Shown: positions 40,909-52,010 of the stretch, one piece after another
Position numbering within the stretch: position 1 is the first letter of the stretch
Layout of the letters: every line of letters begins with the position of its first letter
NCBI GenBank assembly: GCA_016177875.1
Contig: JACOUL010000036.1
Coordinates: 1 to 64,000, forward strand
Direction of reading: 5' to 3'
Length of the DNA: 64,000 nucleotides
Source of the DNA: Burkholderiales bacterium
GTDB taxonomy: Bacteria; Pseudomonadota; Gammaproteobacteria; Burkholderiales; Burkholderiaceae_D
Made by a program: the position numbers and the translations under genes
Notes under the pieces: model-generated
Database searches by the model: none
The model's input: the letters and a program-made list of their open reading frames with translations, nothing else
Told to the model about the DNA's origin: nothing

Positions 40909-41589
40909 ATGCTTCTTACCGTTCCCGATGTTCTCACCGCCGAGCAAGTGCGTCACTGCCGTGCAACACTCGATGCCGCCAACTGGGTCGATGGCCGCGT
41001 AACTGCCGGCCATCAAGGCAGCCCCGTCAAGCAAAACCGCCAGCTTTCGGAAGATTCCGCTGCTGCACATGAACTGGGCGATCTGGTGCTATCGGCCCTG
41101 GAGCGCAATTCGCTATTCATCAGCGCAGCGCTCCCGTCGATCGTTTATCCCCCCATGTTCAACCGATACGAAGGCGGAGAAAATTTCGGCGACCATATCG
41201 ACAACGCCGTGCGGCTATTGCCGGGGAGCGGCCGCAAGATCCGCACCGATGTGTCGGCAACCTTGTTCCTCGCCGACCCCGATGAATACGAGGGCGGCGA
41301 GCTGTTCATCGAGGACACTTACGGTGCCCACTCGGTGAAGCTGCCTGCCGGGCACATGGTGGTTTATCCATCGACCAGCTTGCACCGGGTCGCGCCGGTC
41401 ACGAAAGGTGTGCGGCTGGCATCGTTTTTCTGGATACAAAGCATGGTGCGGGACGACGGCCGGCGCACGCTGCTATTCGACCTCGACACCGCCATCCAGC
41501 GCTTGCATCAAACCGGCGGCGACGAACAAGCCCTGGTGCACTTAACCGGCAGCTATCACAACCTTCTGCGGATGTGGGCGGAGATATGA
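40909..41589 (+). CDS. PKHD-type hydroxylase (PiuC/YbiX-like)
   Basis: 226 residues from ATG 40909; the open frame runs further upstream but this start matches the family beginning [10 protein letters not shown]. Fe(II)/2-oxoglutarate dioxygenase residues are seen in [10 protein letters not shown] (His, Asp), [11 protein letters not shown] (second His) and [12 protein letters not shown] (Arg). Its partner is the siderophore receptor directly upstream. The substrate of this family is unsettled. Confidence 0.92.
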   Translation: MLLTVPDVLTAEQVRHCRATLDAANWVDGRVTAGHQGSPVKQNRQLSEDSAAAHELGDLVLSALERNSLFISAALPSIVYPPMFNRYEGGENFGDHIDNAVRLLPGSGRKIRTDVSATLFLADPDEYEGGELFIEDTYGAHSVKLPAGHMVVYPSTSLHRVAPVTKGVRLASFFWIQSMVRDDGRRTLLFDLDTAIQRLHQTGGDEQALVHLTGSYHNLLRMWAEI

Positions 41590-41605
41590 CTTCATTTCGA
41601 ATAGA

Positions 41606-42871
41606 CTAATCGCCGTCACGAATTTCCACATCAATATGACCGCCGCAATCGGATAGCTGCTCGAGCCCGCGCGCCAATGAGGAAGCGCTGGGATTTTCCA
41701 CGAACACGCAACGCTTGCCGGTGCGCTTGCAGAAATCCTTCACGCGCCAATACGCGCTATGGCTGATGCAGCCGGTTTGGCAAATGACCAAGTCGGCCGC
41801 CGTCAAGCTGGCAACGAGCTGGTTTGGATTGTCTTCCATGCCACCGTCGTGGTGTGCGAACCGCCCGCCGATACGCTCGATCAGGTCGCGGTAGCTTGCG
41901 ATACTGCCGCTTCGCCCACCCACGCACAAAACCGTCTTCTCACGCAAGTGCGGAGTAATCGGAAACGCCCTGGGTGCAGTGACTTCCGGCGCAGGGTTTT
42001 TCGAAGTGTCCGACAGTTCGCCATTTTTCGTTTCCTCCCTCATGGCAACGGCAAGTTTTTTCTTCAATTCACCGGCCTGCGCTTCAAGCGACGCGTTTCG
42101 GGCGATCAATTGATCAAGTTTTTGCTGCAAGCGCTCGCGCGATTCCAGATCAGGAATCGCCGCTCGCAGTTCCTCCAGATCGGCTTGCAGGCAAGCGACG
42201 GTCGTCTCCTTGCCGATGTTTTCGGCGCGCATGTGCATGAGTTGCGCATTCAATCGTTCGATCTCGCTCGATTTTTCGCAGAGCAGACGCGTGGTGCGCT
42301 CCTGCACGCGTCCCAATTCCCGCGACAAGATGCCGTTTTCCTCCATCACGGATTTGAGCTTGGCGAGATCGGCGCGCACGCTGGCGCCGACTTGATGCTG
42401 GATCATATGCATATCGCGGCAGAGCAGTTCCTGCAATGCCTCGTCGCAGCGCGGATGAGTCAATGCCGCCCAAAATGCGCCGGCGACATCGCCCAGCTCG
42501 ACCGCTTGCGTCCACAAGCCGAGTACAGCTTCCGCACTCTTTGCACGCCTGAAGTGCTGAATGGTTGACGCATAGCGTCGCTCCAATTCGCGCTGCAAGG
42601 ATTCGGACAAACGGCTGCGCCTTGTGCATTCCGCAACGGCGCCGACATGCATGTCATAGTCGTCGGCCAACGCCTGACCTTCCAAGGACTTGTTGACCAG
42701 CCGCCGCAACACATCGAGCGGCAAACAAACGCCGACGACAGGGCAATGACAGTGTTGCGGCAGCTCCCAAATCCGGCGCCGCCGCGATCCGGCGAAAGTG
42801 AGCGCCGGAATGCTGAAGCCGTGTGCGGCAAAATGCAGGGTCAATGGCTGTTTAGCGTCATGGTCGCACAT
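41606..42871 (-). CDS. DUF2325 domain protein
   Basis: 421 residues from ATG 42871 with AAAGGAG upstream. An N-terminal helical part, with a Cys/His-rich opening (MCDHDAK) and HCHCPVVGVCLPLDVL, is followed by a long coiled coil (about 180-290), and the C-terminal DUF2325 domain: TVLCVGGRSGSIASYRDLIE, HHDGGMEDNPNQL, DLVICQTGCISHSAYWRVKD and FVENPSASSLARGL. DUF2325 has no settled function. A zinc-ribbon gene sits just upstream in the same direction and HemP beyond, so iron or metal control is likely. Confidence 0.82.
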   Translation of the reverse strand: MCDHDAKQPLTLHFAAHGFSIPALTFAGSRRRRIWELPQHCHCPVVGVCLPLDVLRRLVNKSLEGQALADDYDMHVGAVAECTRRSRLSESLQRELERRYASTIQHFRRAKSAEAVLGLWTQAVELGDVAGAFWAALTHPRCDEALQELLCRDMHMIQHQVGASVRADLAKLKSVMEENGILSRELGRVQERTTRLLCEKSSEIERLNAQLMHMRAENIGKETTVACLQADLEELRAAIPDLESRERLQQKLDQLIARNASLEAQAGELKKKLAVAMREETKNGELSDTSKNPAPEVTAPRAFPITPHLREKTVLCVGGRSGSIASYRDLIERIGGRFAHHDGGMEDNPNQLVASLTAADLVICQTGCISHSAYWRVKDFCKRTGKRCVFVENPSASSLARGLEQLSDCGGHIDVEIRDGD

Positions 42872-42893
42872 GAGAACGTCTCCTTTGCTGCTC

Positions 42894-43160
42894 CTAATGC
42901 ATTTTGAAATGCCGATGTCCGTCTGTGCCGGCCGGTTCGAATTGCTCATTCGACGCGTGATGAAGAGGCGGAAGCTGATCGATCCGCGCCTGCGCCATGG
43001 CAAGCATGTGTGTCAGCGCACGGAAGGCTTCCGGTTCAAAGCGCATCGACACGTATTGCAGCGACAGATGCACCACGCCGCAGGCGGGGCATATGCTGAC
43101 CGTGCCGAGCGGGCTGGCGGCCAGAGCGGCATTTTTACAATGCTCATGTTTGTGACTCAT
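42894..43160 (-). CDS. Small zinc-ribbon-like protein, 88 aa
   Basis: From ATG 43160 (CGGAGAG upstream). Contains MSHKHEHCKN and SICPACGVVHLSLQYVSMRF, suggesting one zinc site, then a helical segment and a His-rich tail (HRHFKMH). It precedes the DUF2325 gene by 22 bases and is probably co-transcribed. Family not recognised; function unknown. Confidence 0.65.
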   Translation of the reverse strand: MSHKHEHCKNAALAASPLGTVSICPACGVVHLSLQYVSMRFEPEAFRALTHMLAMAQARIDQLPPLHHASNEQFEPAGTDGHRHFKMH

Positions 43161-43374
43161 GCTTACTCTCCGCTCGATTGATTGCCGGCGCTTGCCTGCG
43201 ATTGCGCAGTATGTAGGTGACGAGCGAATCGGTTTCCGCATGAGCCATCACGGTCCAGGCAGTCGTAAGAATCAATGCGAGCGAATGCGATCGGTGTTTT
43301 GCGCAGCACAGTCAGTTCCTTTTCGGTGAGACACTGGCTGGCGGCAGCGGGCTGGTGCGAGTAATTAAGATGCG

Positions 43375-43587
43375 TTATTTGGTCAGAATGAGTTTTCCTA
43401 ACGACGTTTGCCTCAGACGGTACACGCTTCCGTTATGCATGATTTCTATTTCAAAGCCGCCTTTAAACAAGGCATCGCTGGAAATACGCGTCATTTTGCC
43501 AGCGACGGTGCCAGCGGCTGGCGCATCCCGATCGCCGTCACGAGCGGAGGACTTGTTACTACCGTTGGCGATGTCGCGAGTATTCAT
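43375..43587 (-). CDS. hemP: Hemin uptake protein HemP
   Basis: 70 residues. The C-terminal half, RISSDALFKGGFEIEIMHNGSVYRLRQTSLGKLILTK in two runs, is the HemP domain (SSDALFKGG, HNG-YRLR, GKLILTK). The first 30 residues are disordered. HemP is a small Fur-controlled factor needed for haem uptake gene expression in some bacteria. No haem receptor or transporter is beside it. A Fur-like box lies 14 bases upstream of the start codon. Confidence 0.9.
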   Translation of the reverse strand: MNTRDIANGSNKSSARDGDRDAPAAGTVAGKMTRISSDALFKGGFEIEIMHNGSVYRLRQTSLGKLILTK

Positions 43588-43600
43588 GCGACCAATTATA

Positions 43601-43620
43601 AATGAGAATTATTCTTATTT
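43601..43620. promoter_or_regulatory. Fur-like box of hemP
   Basis: AATGAGAATTATTCTTATTT is nearly palindromic and close to Fur sites. Confidence 0.65.
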
Positions 43621-43696
43621 GCAAGCGGGCAGTGACGCTGTTTGAAATAGATCGCCATGAGGAGCGCTTGAATACAGCGTGGGTTTTGATACTTTC

Positions 43697-43830
43697 CTAG
43701 CGAGCCGCATAAGTAATCCGATAAATCGTCCCCGCATAATCATCCGACACCAGCAGCGATCCATCGGACTTCATGCGCCATATGCCAGCACACGCAATTT
43801 GCCTGGACGATACTGCTTAATATGCTGCGC
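43697..43830 (-). pseudogene. C-terminal remnant of a PQQ-type sugar (sorbosone) dehydrogenase
   Basis: On the minus strand a short run encodes KQYRPGKLRVLAYGA and, after a one-base frame change, MKSDGSLLVSDDYAGTIYRI followed by TYAAR and a stop. The ending DGSLLVSDD-AG-IYRI is how L-sorbosone dehydrogenase-like beta-propeller proteins close. Nothing of the remaining gene is left. Tiny size makes this moderate. Confidence 0.45.
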
Positions 43831-43952
43831 AGCAGTAAAAAAAAGAGAGAAATAAAGGATACTGCGCATGATCTTGTTTTCGGTTGGCCGCCAGATTATT
43901 CAGTTAAGCAGGAACCCAAGCAAGCGCAAGGCCGACGAAATCAAACGCAATC

Positions 43953-44387
43953 TTATTGTCGAGAAGGTAGCGATTCAAGCAGTGCCTGAATCTTCGGCTC
44001 CGGTTTCCAGTAGTCCGGCCCTTTCATCACTTTCCCGCGCTCATCGTAAATCGGTTTGCCGTCGGCGCCTAACTTGGAAAAGTTCGATTGCATGATGATG
44101 CTCAGCACCTCATTGAGAGGCAGGCCGAACTTCGCCATTTCGGAAGCGCAGTACACTTGGATATCTCCTAGCAGATCCGCCAGCATGGTCAATACCGCAA
44201 GCGGCTCCCCTCCCCTTTTGAGTGTTTCGACGATTTCATCGATCTCATGGATTTCCTCGATAAGGATGTCCTTGAAGGCCGTGAGGCGGTCGACCGGCGG
44301 GACGCCCACTTCGAGCGTGGGCGTCTGGCTTACGGGCAGTTTGTAGATGCCGTTGAATTTTTCAATGTCTTTTGCGAAGTCGCTCAT
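43953..44387 (-). CDS. MazG-like nucleotide pyrophosphohydrolase family protein
   Basis: 144 residues with an all-alpha MazG-type metal site: ILIEEIHEIDEIVETL and ADLLGDIQVYCASEMAKFG (EExxE and DxxxD-like), followed by MQSNFSKLGADGKPIYDERG and KGPDYWKPEPKI. The ending is shared by phosphoribosyl-ATP pyrophosphohydrolase-like proteins. It should hydrolyse a nucleoside triphosphate or similar. Single gene. Confidence 0.75.
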   Translation of the reverse strand: MSDFAKDIEKFNGIYKLPVSQTPTLEVGVPPVDRLTAFKDILIEEIHEIDEIVETLKRGGEPLAVLTMLADLLGDIQVYCASEMAKFGLPLNEVLSIIMQSNFSKLGADGKPIYDERGKVMKGPDYWKPEPKIQALLESLPSRQ

Positions 44388-44592
44388 TTCGGTTTTTTAA
44401 AGTGTGGTTAAGTTCGTTGGGCATGATACGCCAAGCCAAGCATGGTGGATAAAAAGCTGTTTATCCAAATGGAAAGGCCTGCGATCGACGCATGATTTTT
44501 TGATAAAGGCCCGTGATAAACACATTTCAAGATAGTCCAAAGAAATAGGGAGCTTCAATTCGCAGCGCTGGAATTGTTATAAGGAATGCCTT

Positions 44593-47500
44593 ATGAGTCA
44601 AAAAACCAACGGCCATGCAACAGTCCTCCAAGAATTGAAACGTTCCCCATTCGCCAAATTTCTCCTCCTTGCATCGCTCTATTTTATCGTCGCAAAACTT
44701 TCTCTTACCGTGGCGATTCCCCCTGGAATTGCGACGCCGATTTGGCCGCCGGCGGCAGTCGCTTTGTGCGCGAGCTTGGCATGGGGGATGCGGATCGCCC
44801 CGGCAATTTGGGTAGGCGCCGTCCTCGCTAATATGACGGCGGGCGTGTCTTTGTTGACAGCGTCCATGATTGGTTTAGGCAATATGGGCGAAGCCGTAGC
44901 GGCCACCTTATTGATTCAGCGATTGATCGGCGGAGCGCCGTATTTTTCTCGAAGCGAGAATGCCGTCAAATTCGCCGTAGTTGCCACTGTAAGTACCCTT
45001 ATCGCCGCGACGATCGGCACCGGTGCCTTGGCGCTACACGGCTACATCGGCGCTGCCGACATTGGGCGAAACTGGCTGACCTGGTGGTTGGGAGACGCCA
45101 CAGCCATCGTGATTCTTTCGCCGTTGCTCTTGATGGGGCAAAAACAATTTCAGTGGCCGTTCCACTTTTTTCGGCGCTTAGAAATGGTGATTTTCATTGC
45201 CATGCTGGCCGGCGTCACGCATTTGGTTTTCAGCACGGCGCTGGAATCGTGGGCAGGGCCGTATATGACATTGCTGCTCATCATGTGGGCCGGCTTCCGG
45301 TTCGGCACGGCCGGCGTGGCCAGGACGGTGGTCTTCATCGCAGCGATCGCGGTATGGGACACCCTCATGGGACGAGGTCCATTCGGCAAACAAAATGTAG
45401 ATGAATCATTGCTTCTGCTGCAGGTTTTTTTGAGCATCATTGGCGTGGCGGGAATCGCCTTGGCCGCCGCGCTCGAACAAAGAAAACAGTCGGAGGACAT
45501 GTTGCGGGAAGACCGGAACATGCTTGAGAGGCGCGTCATCGCGCGAACTGCCGCCTTAAACCAAGAGCTGGACGAAATCCGGCGATTGGAACAAGTTGTG
45601 TTAAAGCGGGAGTATCAGCTGGCCGAGTCGCAGCGTCTTGCCCACTTGGGCAGCTGGCAATGGGAAATCGCTTCCGACGTCGTGATATGGTCGGACGAGC
45701 TATTCCGGATTTTTGGCGTCGACATGGATAAATTTCGCGGCACATTCGAGCAATATCTGGAACGCATACATCCTGACGATCGGGCCATGGCTCAGAACAC
45801 CATCCAACATGCCATTCAAAGTCATGCGCCGTATAGCTTTGTGCATCGGGTCGTCACCTCTTCCGGCGCAGAAAAGACCGTCATTTGCCGTGGCTCAGTC
45901 GTATTAGATGAGTCCGGTTCCGCGGTACGAATGTATGGCACGGCTCAGGATGTAACTGAACAAGCCGCGACGGAAGCGATGCTGCGGGACGCCGAGAAGC
46001 GATTCAGGAATGTGGTCGAGCAAGCACCCGACGCAATGGTCATCGTCAATAGAGAAGGAGAAATCGTATTAATGAACGCGCAGACCGAAAGCCTATTCGG
46101 CTATTCGCGCCAAGAGTTATTGGGAAAGAAAATCGAAATATTGATGCCGATGCGTTTCAGGGAAAAGCATGCCGCATACCGCGAAAACTATTTTTTGAAG
46201 CCCAGTGCCCGCCGGATGGGTACCGGCTTGGAACTGTATGGACAGCATGCAAGCGGCAAGGAGTTTCCGGTTGAGATATGTTTGAGTCCTCTCGAAACAA
46301 AAGAAGGAATCTTGGCGTCCAGCGCCATTCGGGATGTCTCGGAGCGCAAACAAGCCGAGCAATCCTTGCGTCTCGCGGCGAAAGTGTTTGAATCCAGCAG
46401 GGAAGGCATATTGATCGCCGATCAAAATCGACTAATCATCTCCGTCAATAAGGCGTGCATAGACATTACCGGCTATTCGGCGGAAGAAGTCATTGGCGAC
46501 TCTATGAGCAGCTTGAGATCCGAGCTGCTCGGCGGTGAATCATACGACCGGATCTGGACGCAGATAAATGAAACCGGCCATTGGGAAGGCGAAGTATTAA
46601 GAAGAAAACGCAATGGTCAACCTTACGTGGCCTGGGTATCGGTAACCGCCGTTCAAAGCGCATCCGGCATTACCAATTACATTGCGGTTTTTTCAGATAT
46701 TACCGAGCGAAAAGAGGCTGAGTCCCGAATTCAATTCATGGCGGAACATGATTTCTTGACCCGTTTACCAAGCCGAACGCTATTGCTGGACAGGCTTGAG
46801 CAAGGCATTGCATCGGCCATGCGCAACGGTGCGCAACTGGCGGTGCTGTTTATTGATTTGGACCGGTTCAAGAATGTGAATGATTCTCTCGGACACAACA
46901 TTGGCGACAAGCTTTTGCAAGAAGTCGCCCAACGCCTGCAAAAATGCGTACGCAGCGTCGATACCGTTAGCCGGCAAGGAGGTGACGAATTCGTCATCGT
47001 ACTGGTCGATATCGGCAGCACGCGGCAGGTCGCCCATGTTATCCGCAACCTCATGGATGCGATAACAAAGCCATTCCAAATTAACGGGTATGAAATCATC
47101 ATCACGGCAAGCATCGGCATCAGTATGTATCCGAGCGACGGTACCGATATCGATACCCTGATAAAAAATGCGGATGTCGCGATGTACCATGCAAAAGAAC
47201 GCGGCCGTAACGATTTTCAGTTTTTCGGAAATGAGATGAACACCAGAATCGCTGAGCGCCTTGCGCTTGAAAATAGTTTGCGTAAAGCGATAGAACGGAA
47301 AGAATTCGTCTTGCATTACCAACCGCAAATGGAATGCACAAGCAGGCGAACCGTCGGCGCGGAGGCCTTAATCCGATGGGAACATCCGGATATCGGCTTA
47401 CTGATGCCATCGCGCTTCATTGCCGTTGCGGAGGAAAGCGGGCTGATCGATTCCATCGGCGAGTGGGTCTTGCGCTCTGCGTGCCTACAAGCAAAAACAT

Positions 47501-48033
47501 GGATGGATAAAGCTTATCCCCTGATCGTGTCCGTCAACGTATCGGTGGCACAGTTCAGGAAAAAAGACTTGGTGCAAATCGTATCGGATGCATTGAAGTT
47601 CGCCGATTTACCTCCGGGCTATCTTGAGCTTGAAATCACGGAAAGCATACTTGCGGATGACGTGCAAGATGCGCTCGACACGTTAAGATCATTAAGAAAT
47701 ATCGGCGTCAGACTGGCAATCGACGATTTCGGAACCGGCTATTCCAGTCTCAGTTATCTCAAGCGCCTAACCATCGATAAACTAAAAATAGACCAATCCT
47801 TCGTACACGATATTACAACCGACCAAAACGACGCGGAAATTACCAGCGCTATCATCGCGATGGCGAAGAACCTAAGGGTCAAGGTAATTGCTGAAGGCGT
47901 CGAAACAAAAGAGCAGCTTCAGTTTCTGGAATCGCGTGGTTGCGATGAATTTCAAGGGTACTATCTCAGTGAAGCGCTAGCCGCTACCGATTTTTCTAAA
48001 TTCGAATTTAAGCATGCGCCTTATTGCCAATAA
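44593..48033 (+). CDS. MASE1-PAS-GGDEF-EAL cyclic-di-GMP protein
   Basis: 1146 residues, AAGGAA before ATG 44593. Order: MASE1 membrane sensor (about 15-300, eight helices), coiled coil, a PAS domain with PAC-like segment (about 340-455), two further PAS domains (about 470-715, FRNVVEQAPDAMVIVNREGE and VFESSREGILIADQNRLII), GGDEF (RQGGDEFVIVLVD with inhibitory site RSVD) and EAL (EALIRWEHPDIG, DDFGTGYSSLSYLK, EGVETKEQL). Both enzyme domains look intact, so it may make and degrade cyclic-di-GMP depending on signal. First member of a long signalling block. Confidence 0.92.
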   Translation: MSQKTNGHATVLQELKRSPFAKFLLLASLYFIVAKLSLTVAIPPGIATPIWPPAAVALCASLAWGMRIAPAIWVGAVLANMTAGVSLLTASMIGLGNMGEAVAATLLIQRLIGGAPYFSRSENAVKFAVVATVSTLIAATIGTGALALHGYIGAADIGRNWLTWWLGDATAIVILSPLLLMGQKQFQWPFHFFRRLEMVIFIAMLAGVTHLVFSTALESWAGPYMTLLLIMWAGFRFGTAGVARTVVFIAAIAVWDTLMGRGPFGKQNVDESLLLLQVFLSIIGVAGIALAAALEQRKQSEDMLREDRNMLERRVIARTAALNQELDEIRRLEQVVLKREYQLAESQRLAHLGSWQWEIASDVVIWSDELFRIFGVDMDKFRGTFEQYLERIHPDDRAMAQNTIQHAIQSHAPYSFVHRVVTSSGAEKTVICRGSVVLDESGSAVRMYGTAQDVTEQAATEAMLRDAEKRFRNVVEQAPDAMVIVNREGEIVLMNAQTESLFGYSRQELLGKKIEILMPMRFREKHAAYRENYFLKPSARRMGTGLELYGQHASGKEFPVEICLSPLETKEGILASSAIRDVSERKQAEQSLRLAAKVFESSREGILIADQNRLIISVNKACIDITGYSAEEVIGDSMSSLRSELLGGESYDRIWTQINETGHWEGEVLRRKRNGQPYVAWVSVTAVQSASGITNYIAVFSDITERKEAESRIQFMAEHDFLTRLPSRTLLLDRLEQGIASAMRNGAQLAVLFIDLDRFKNVNDSLGHNIGDKLLQEVAQRLQKCVRSVDTVSRQGGDEFVIVLVDIGSTRQVAHVIRNLMDAITKPFQINGYEIIITASIGISMYPSDGTDIDTLIKNADVAMYHAKERGRNDFQFFGNEMNTRIAERLALENSLRKAIERKEFVLHYQPQMECTSRRTVGAEALIRWEHPDIGLLMPSRFIAVAEESGLIDSIGEWVLRSACLQAKTWMDKAYPLIVSVNVSVAQFRKKDLVQIVSDALKFADLPPGYLELEITESILADDVQDALDTLRSLRNIGVRLAIDDFGTGYSSLSYLKRLTIDKLKIDQSFVHDITTDQNDAEITSAIIAMAKNLRVKVIAEGVETKEQLQFLESRGCDEFQGYYLSEALAATDFSKFEFKHAPYCQ

Positions 48034-48060
48034 GCGTTCTTGGATGTGAATCGAATTGAT

Positions 48061-51003
48061 TTAAACCAAGGCTTCCAACTGCTCCAAGGCTTGCGCAAAT
48101 TCCAAGCGCTCGATTAATCCGTCAAGCTCCACCACGCGCGTGAGATTAAACTTCGCAATAAAATACGGGCGCAGCGCGCCGTACACGTCGCACGCTTCCA
48201 AGTCCCGTTTTATCAGCAATGCCTTTAGTTTCTCCAGCTCAGCCGGATCGAAAGCGGTGTTTTCAATGGCTGCAGCCCCGACATCAGCTCGTGCTTTCAG
48301 CCAGTTTTGCGCTTGTTGCAAAGTATCGATCAAGGTTTGCTCGGCTTGCTCAAACAGCATGTCAACTTGGTCGGAATCGCTTTCCAAAATGGCTTTTTCT
48401 GTTTCAAGAGCAAGCTCGGCAAAACGGCGCGCCCCTATCGTGCCTATCGTGCCGCGCATGGAATGCAATTGCTTGGCGCCATCCTGTTGCCGTCCTGCCT
48501 GCCACGCCGCTTTCGCCTCCAGCAAGGGTGCCGTTCCTCGATTGATCGCACGCTGGAGCAGCGCGTACATTGCGGGCTGAGGGCCAGCCTCGCCGTTGGC
48601 GACTGCCTCAAACTGTACGAAATCGAACAGATTCCGTGCTTGCGGCGTCTCGCGTTGCGCGTTCGAGGCAAACGCATTCAGTCCGGCTTCGCGTTGATTC
48701 GGCAAATAACGAAGAAGCGTTGCCTTTAACAAGCCGACGTCAATCGGCTTGGCGACAAAATCGTTCATGCCGGCGGCAATGCAATCCCCTCTTTCCGAAT
48801 CCATCACGCCGGCGGACATGGCGATGATCGGAATATCCAGCTTCAATTCTTGGCGTATCGCGCGTGTTGCGGTGAATCCATCCATCACGGGCATTTGGAC
48901 ATCCATTAACACGACGTCATAGCGATCCGGGTTAATTTTCAATCGATTTACCGCTTCTTGCCCATTCACGGCGATCACCACCGATGCGCCGAAATTTTCA
49001 AGAATGCTTTTGGCGATGATTTGGTTGTTCGCATTGTCTTCAACCAATAGTAAACGCCTGCCGCGCATCGGATGATCTACAGAGGCGGATCGCTGCAACG
49101 CTTGGCCAGGCGCCGGCGGCCGCACCAATAATTCCTGGAGTTTGTCCAACAGCGACGAAGCTGTGATCGGCTTCATTAATACAGCGTCGACCTGTCCGAA
49201 TTGGCCTGAACGAACGATTTCACCATGACCGACTACATTGACCATCACGACGATCTGTATAGCCGCGTCGCCGGCTGCCCTTCTCAATTCCCGAAGCGAT
49301 TCCAAACCGCTTACTTGCAACATCTTCCGATCAAGGAGAATGACGTGAAACCTTTGTTCATTGCGCTCGCATTGATTCAATATGTCGATTGCCTCCGCAA
49401 TTGAGGAGGCGCATCGGCCGGTCCAACGCCACGCTTGGATGGACTCTTCCAGGTATTTGCGGCCGACGCTGTTCGTATCGATGATGAGTACGCGCAGCGA
49501 ATCCAATCCCGGTAATGGTGCCCTTCTTTCCTCTTGTTCCGCTGAATGGCCGATCATTAACGGAATCTGAATGTGGAATTCGCTTCCTTGGCCGAGTTCG
49601 CTCCTTACACCGATGTCGCCGGCCATCAAGTCGACGAGGCGCCTCGTGATCGCCATTCCCAGGCCGGTGCCGCCGAACTGCCGCGTTGTCGACTCGTCGG
49701 CTTGAGAAAAAGCCAAGAACAATTTTTGCCGCTGCTCGGCGCTCATGCCTATGCCGGTATCGCACACACGGAATTTCACTACCGCCAGATTATCCCGTCG
49801 TTCGACGAGCTCGATACGAACCGTCACCTCGCCGTATTGCGTAAATTTGAGCGCGTTGCCGACCACATTGATCAAGATCTGCCTTAAGCGCAACGCGTCG
49901 CCGATAAACGCTCGCGGCACATTTTGCTCGACACCGATGGCGAGTTCCAAATCCTTATCCGCGGCGCTCACCATCATGATGGCCGACAGTTCTTTCAATA
50001 TATCGTCCAAATCGAACGGTACCGACGATAGCTCCATGCGCCCTGCTTCGATTTTTGAGAAATCGAGAACGTCGTTCAAGATCATGAGCAAGGATTGGCC
50101 GGCGACGCGGATCATGTCCAGATACTTGCGCTGATCATTGGACAAGGAAGATTTTTCAAGCAGGCTGACCACGCCGAGCACCGCGTTCATCGGCGTTCGA
50201 ATTTCATGACTCATCCTGGCGACAAATTCGCTCTTGGCGCGGCTGGCGGACTCTGCCTGCTCTTTCGCTGCAATCATGTCTTTGGATTGCGCCTCCAAGG
50301 TGCCTGCCATGGAATTGAATGCGCGCGCGACATCGCCCAGTTCGTCCGGGCTGCTGTCGTCGACGCGGTGGCTCAAGGTTCCGCTACTCAATTCGCGGGT
50401 TGCCGCTTCAAGACGGGCGAGCGGAAGAATCAATCGCCTGGTTGCGATCACCACGACGGTTGCCAATGCGGCGACCAATATGAACCCCAGGGCCAAAGCG
50501 ACACGCCGCAGAATTTTTTGTCCCGCGATACGATGGGACTCGGAAATCTGGCCCCACCGGTAGGCATCTTCGCCGATTCCTTCGACTTCGCTGATGAGCT
50601 GGCCGATTAAAACGGAGTGCCTACGCTCGGCGATGCGCGGGTCCAAATTCATGCCCGGATCGGTAATGAGGAGAAACAGCTCCCCCGCGCGGCTATGACG
50701 ATCGCGCATATCGTGCAACAGCTGGCTGGATTCTTCCAGATTAGGTGCGGCATGCTCAAGCGCGTCCTTGACGTGGTTATAGCTTTGCCACCACTGCGTC
50801 ACGGAACGCTGATTGCGGTCCAGGCTATATTCTTGGGTAAGAACCAGCAAGGAAGAAATTTGGCGCGCCGTCAGTTGCGCGCGCTGCTGCTCATCGGCGA
50901 CCGCGTCGACGCGAAATAAGGCCAAAACAACCGCTGCGGTTCCCAAAACCACGAAGCATATGATGACGCCGGCGATGAGGTAAAACAGCTTGCGCAGCCG
51001 CAT
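48061..51003 (-). CDS. Hybrid sensor histidine kinase with two receivers and HPt
   Basis: 980 residues. A short periplasmic sensor (about 31-165) between two transmembrane helices, HAMP, HisKA ([18 protein letters not shown]), HATPase ([36 protein letters not shown]), a first receiver ([30 protein letters not shown]), a second receiver ([31 protein letters not shown]) and a C-terminal HPt with [16 protein letters not shown]. It follows two substrate-binding protein genes by four bases. This is a full phosphorelay receiving its signal probably through those binding proteins. Confidence 0.92.
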   Translation of the reverse strand: MRLRKLFYLIAGVIICFVVLGTAAVVLALFRVDAVADEQQRAQLTARQISSLLVLTQEYSLDRNQRSVTQWWQSYNHVKDALEHAAPNLEESSQLLHDMRDRHSRAGELFLLITDPGMNLDPRIAERRHSVLIGQLISEVEGIGEDAYRWGQISESHRIAGQKILRRVALALGFILVAALATVVVIATRRLILPLARLEAATRELSSGTLSHRVDDSSPDELGDVARAFNSMAGTLEAQSKDMIAAKEQAESASRAKSEFVARMSHEIRTPMNAVLGVVSLLEKSSLSNDQRKYLDMIRVAGQSLLMILNDVLDFSKIEAGRMELSSVPFDLDDILKELSAIMMVSAADKDLELAIGVEQNVPRAFIGDALRLRQILINVVGNALKFTQYGEVTVRIELVERRDNLAVVKFRVCDTGIGMSAEQRQKLFLAFSQADESTTRQFGGTGLGMAITRRLVDLMAGDIGVRSELGQGSEFHIQIPLMIGHSAEQEERRAPLPGLDSLRVLIIDTNSVGRKYLEESIQAWRWTGRCASSIAEAIDILNQCERNEQRFHVILLDRKMLQVSGLESLRELRRAAGDAAIQIVVMVNVVGHGEIVRSGQFGQVDAVLMKPITASSLLDKLQELLVRPPAPGQALQRSASVDHPMRGRRLLLVEDNANNQIIAKSILENFGASVVIAVNGQEAVNRLKINPDRYDVVLMDVQMPVMDGFTATRAIRQELKLDIPIIAMSAGVMDSERGDCIAAGMNDFVAKPIDVGLLKATLLRYLPNQREAGLNAFASNAQRETPQARNLFDFVQFEAVANGEAGPQPAMYALLQRAINRGTAPLLEAKAAWQAGRQQDGAKQLHSMRGTIGTIGARRFAELALETEKAILESDSDQVDMLFEQAEQTLIDTLQQAQNWLKARADVGAAAIENTAFDPAELEKLKALLIKRDLEACDVYGALRPYFIAKFNLTRVVELDGLIERLEFAQALEQLEALV

Positions 51004-51007
51004 GGCA

Positions 51008-52009
51008 TCAGCCCCCTTCCGGTTTGGCTACGCGCAGCGGACGGGGGTAAATCACCGAATGAAAATCCGGAACGTCGTGTATTTCGACCAAACCGGACTC
51101 TTTCGCCCAGCGCGCCGTGGAACGCAACGTCGTTACCAATGAGGAATCGAGCGTCAGCTTGAAGATGGTGTTTTTCCATAACGCGTCGGCATTCGTTAAA
51201 TTGACGTTCGCATATTTCATCCAGATGAGCTTCGCTTTTTCAGGATCTTTGCGAATAAATTGTTCGGCGCGGTAAAGCGCGCGAAGAAGTCCAATCGTTT
51301 CCTCCTCATGCGCCGCGACAAAACTGCGTTTGGCAACCAAATGGACGTGCACGTTATAGGTTGACGGAATCGGAATGTCGGCAACGCTATCGCCAAGCTC
51401 TTGCCGCTGCTTGGATGCGAGCGGTTCATACGTCGCGATCGCGTCGACGGTGCGGTTGGCCAATGCGCTCGCCATATCGTTCGGTTCGAGGGCGATTTGC
51501 TTAACCTGCGCCGGATCGACGCCGGCCGTTAATAGGTACACGTGCAAAAAATAATGGGGCGCGGTTTTTTTAATATAGCCGACGCGCTTGCCGATTAGAT
51601 CGTGGGCGGTTTTTACATGGGCGTCCTTCCGGGCGAGCATCTTAACGATCGACGTCGAGCCGGCGTAGGTCGCCAATACGACAAAATCCTGGCGTTCGAC
51701 CGCATTGAACATGACGGGAAGATCGCCGCCGTTGGAAACTTCGGCCTTTCCGTCGAGCATGTCCTTCATGCACTGAAAAGCGCCCAAGCCGGCGCAGGAC
51801 TGCAATTTGACTTGCAGTTTTTCCTGGGCAAAGTAGCCTTGATCGTCGGCGACATAAAAAATCGTCGAAGTAACGAAGGGGCCGATGGCGAGCCGTATCG
51901 GTTCGGCCACCGCCGGCAAATGAAAACAGCAGGCAGCCGCTAAGAGGGCGATAAGGCCTTTCCATTCGCCCATCAGACGGCGAGCTTTCCAGAAGACGCG
52001 CTTGCTCAT
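51008..52009 (-). CDS. Periplasmic substrate-binding protein (NMT1/SsuA-like)
   Basis: 333 residues with a signal peptide (about 1-35, ending VAEP) and an NMT1/taurine-type fold: [67 protein letters not shown] and [13 protein letters not shown]. No ABC permease or ATPase gene is near; the next gene, four bases on, is a hybrid kinase. Likely a sensory receptor for a small ligand. One base separates it from its paralogue upstream. Confidence 0.87.
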   Translation of the reverse strand: MSKRVFWKARRLMGEWKGLIALLAAACCFHLPAVAEPIRLAIGPFVTSTIFYVADDQGYFAQEKLQVKLQSCAGLGAFQCMKDMLDGKAEVSNGGDLPVMFNAVERQDFVVLATYAGSTSIVKMLARKDAHVKTAHDLIGKRVGYIKKTAPHYFLHVYLLTAGVDPAQVKQIALEPNDMASALANRTVDAIATYEPLASKQRQELGDSVADIPIPSTYNVHVHLVAKRSFVAAHEEETIGLLRALYRAEQFIRKDPEKAKLIWMKYANVNLTNADALWKNTIFKLTLDSSLVTTLRSTARWAKESGLVEIHDVPDFHSVIYPRPLRVAKPEGG

Positions 52010-52010
52010 G

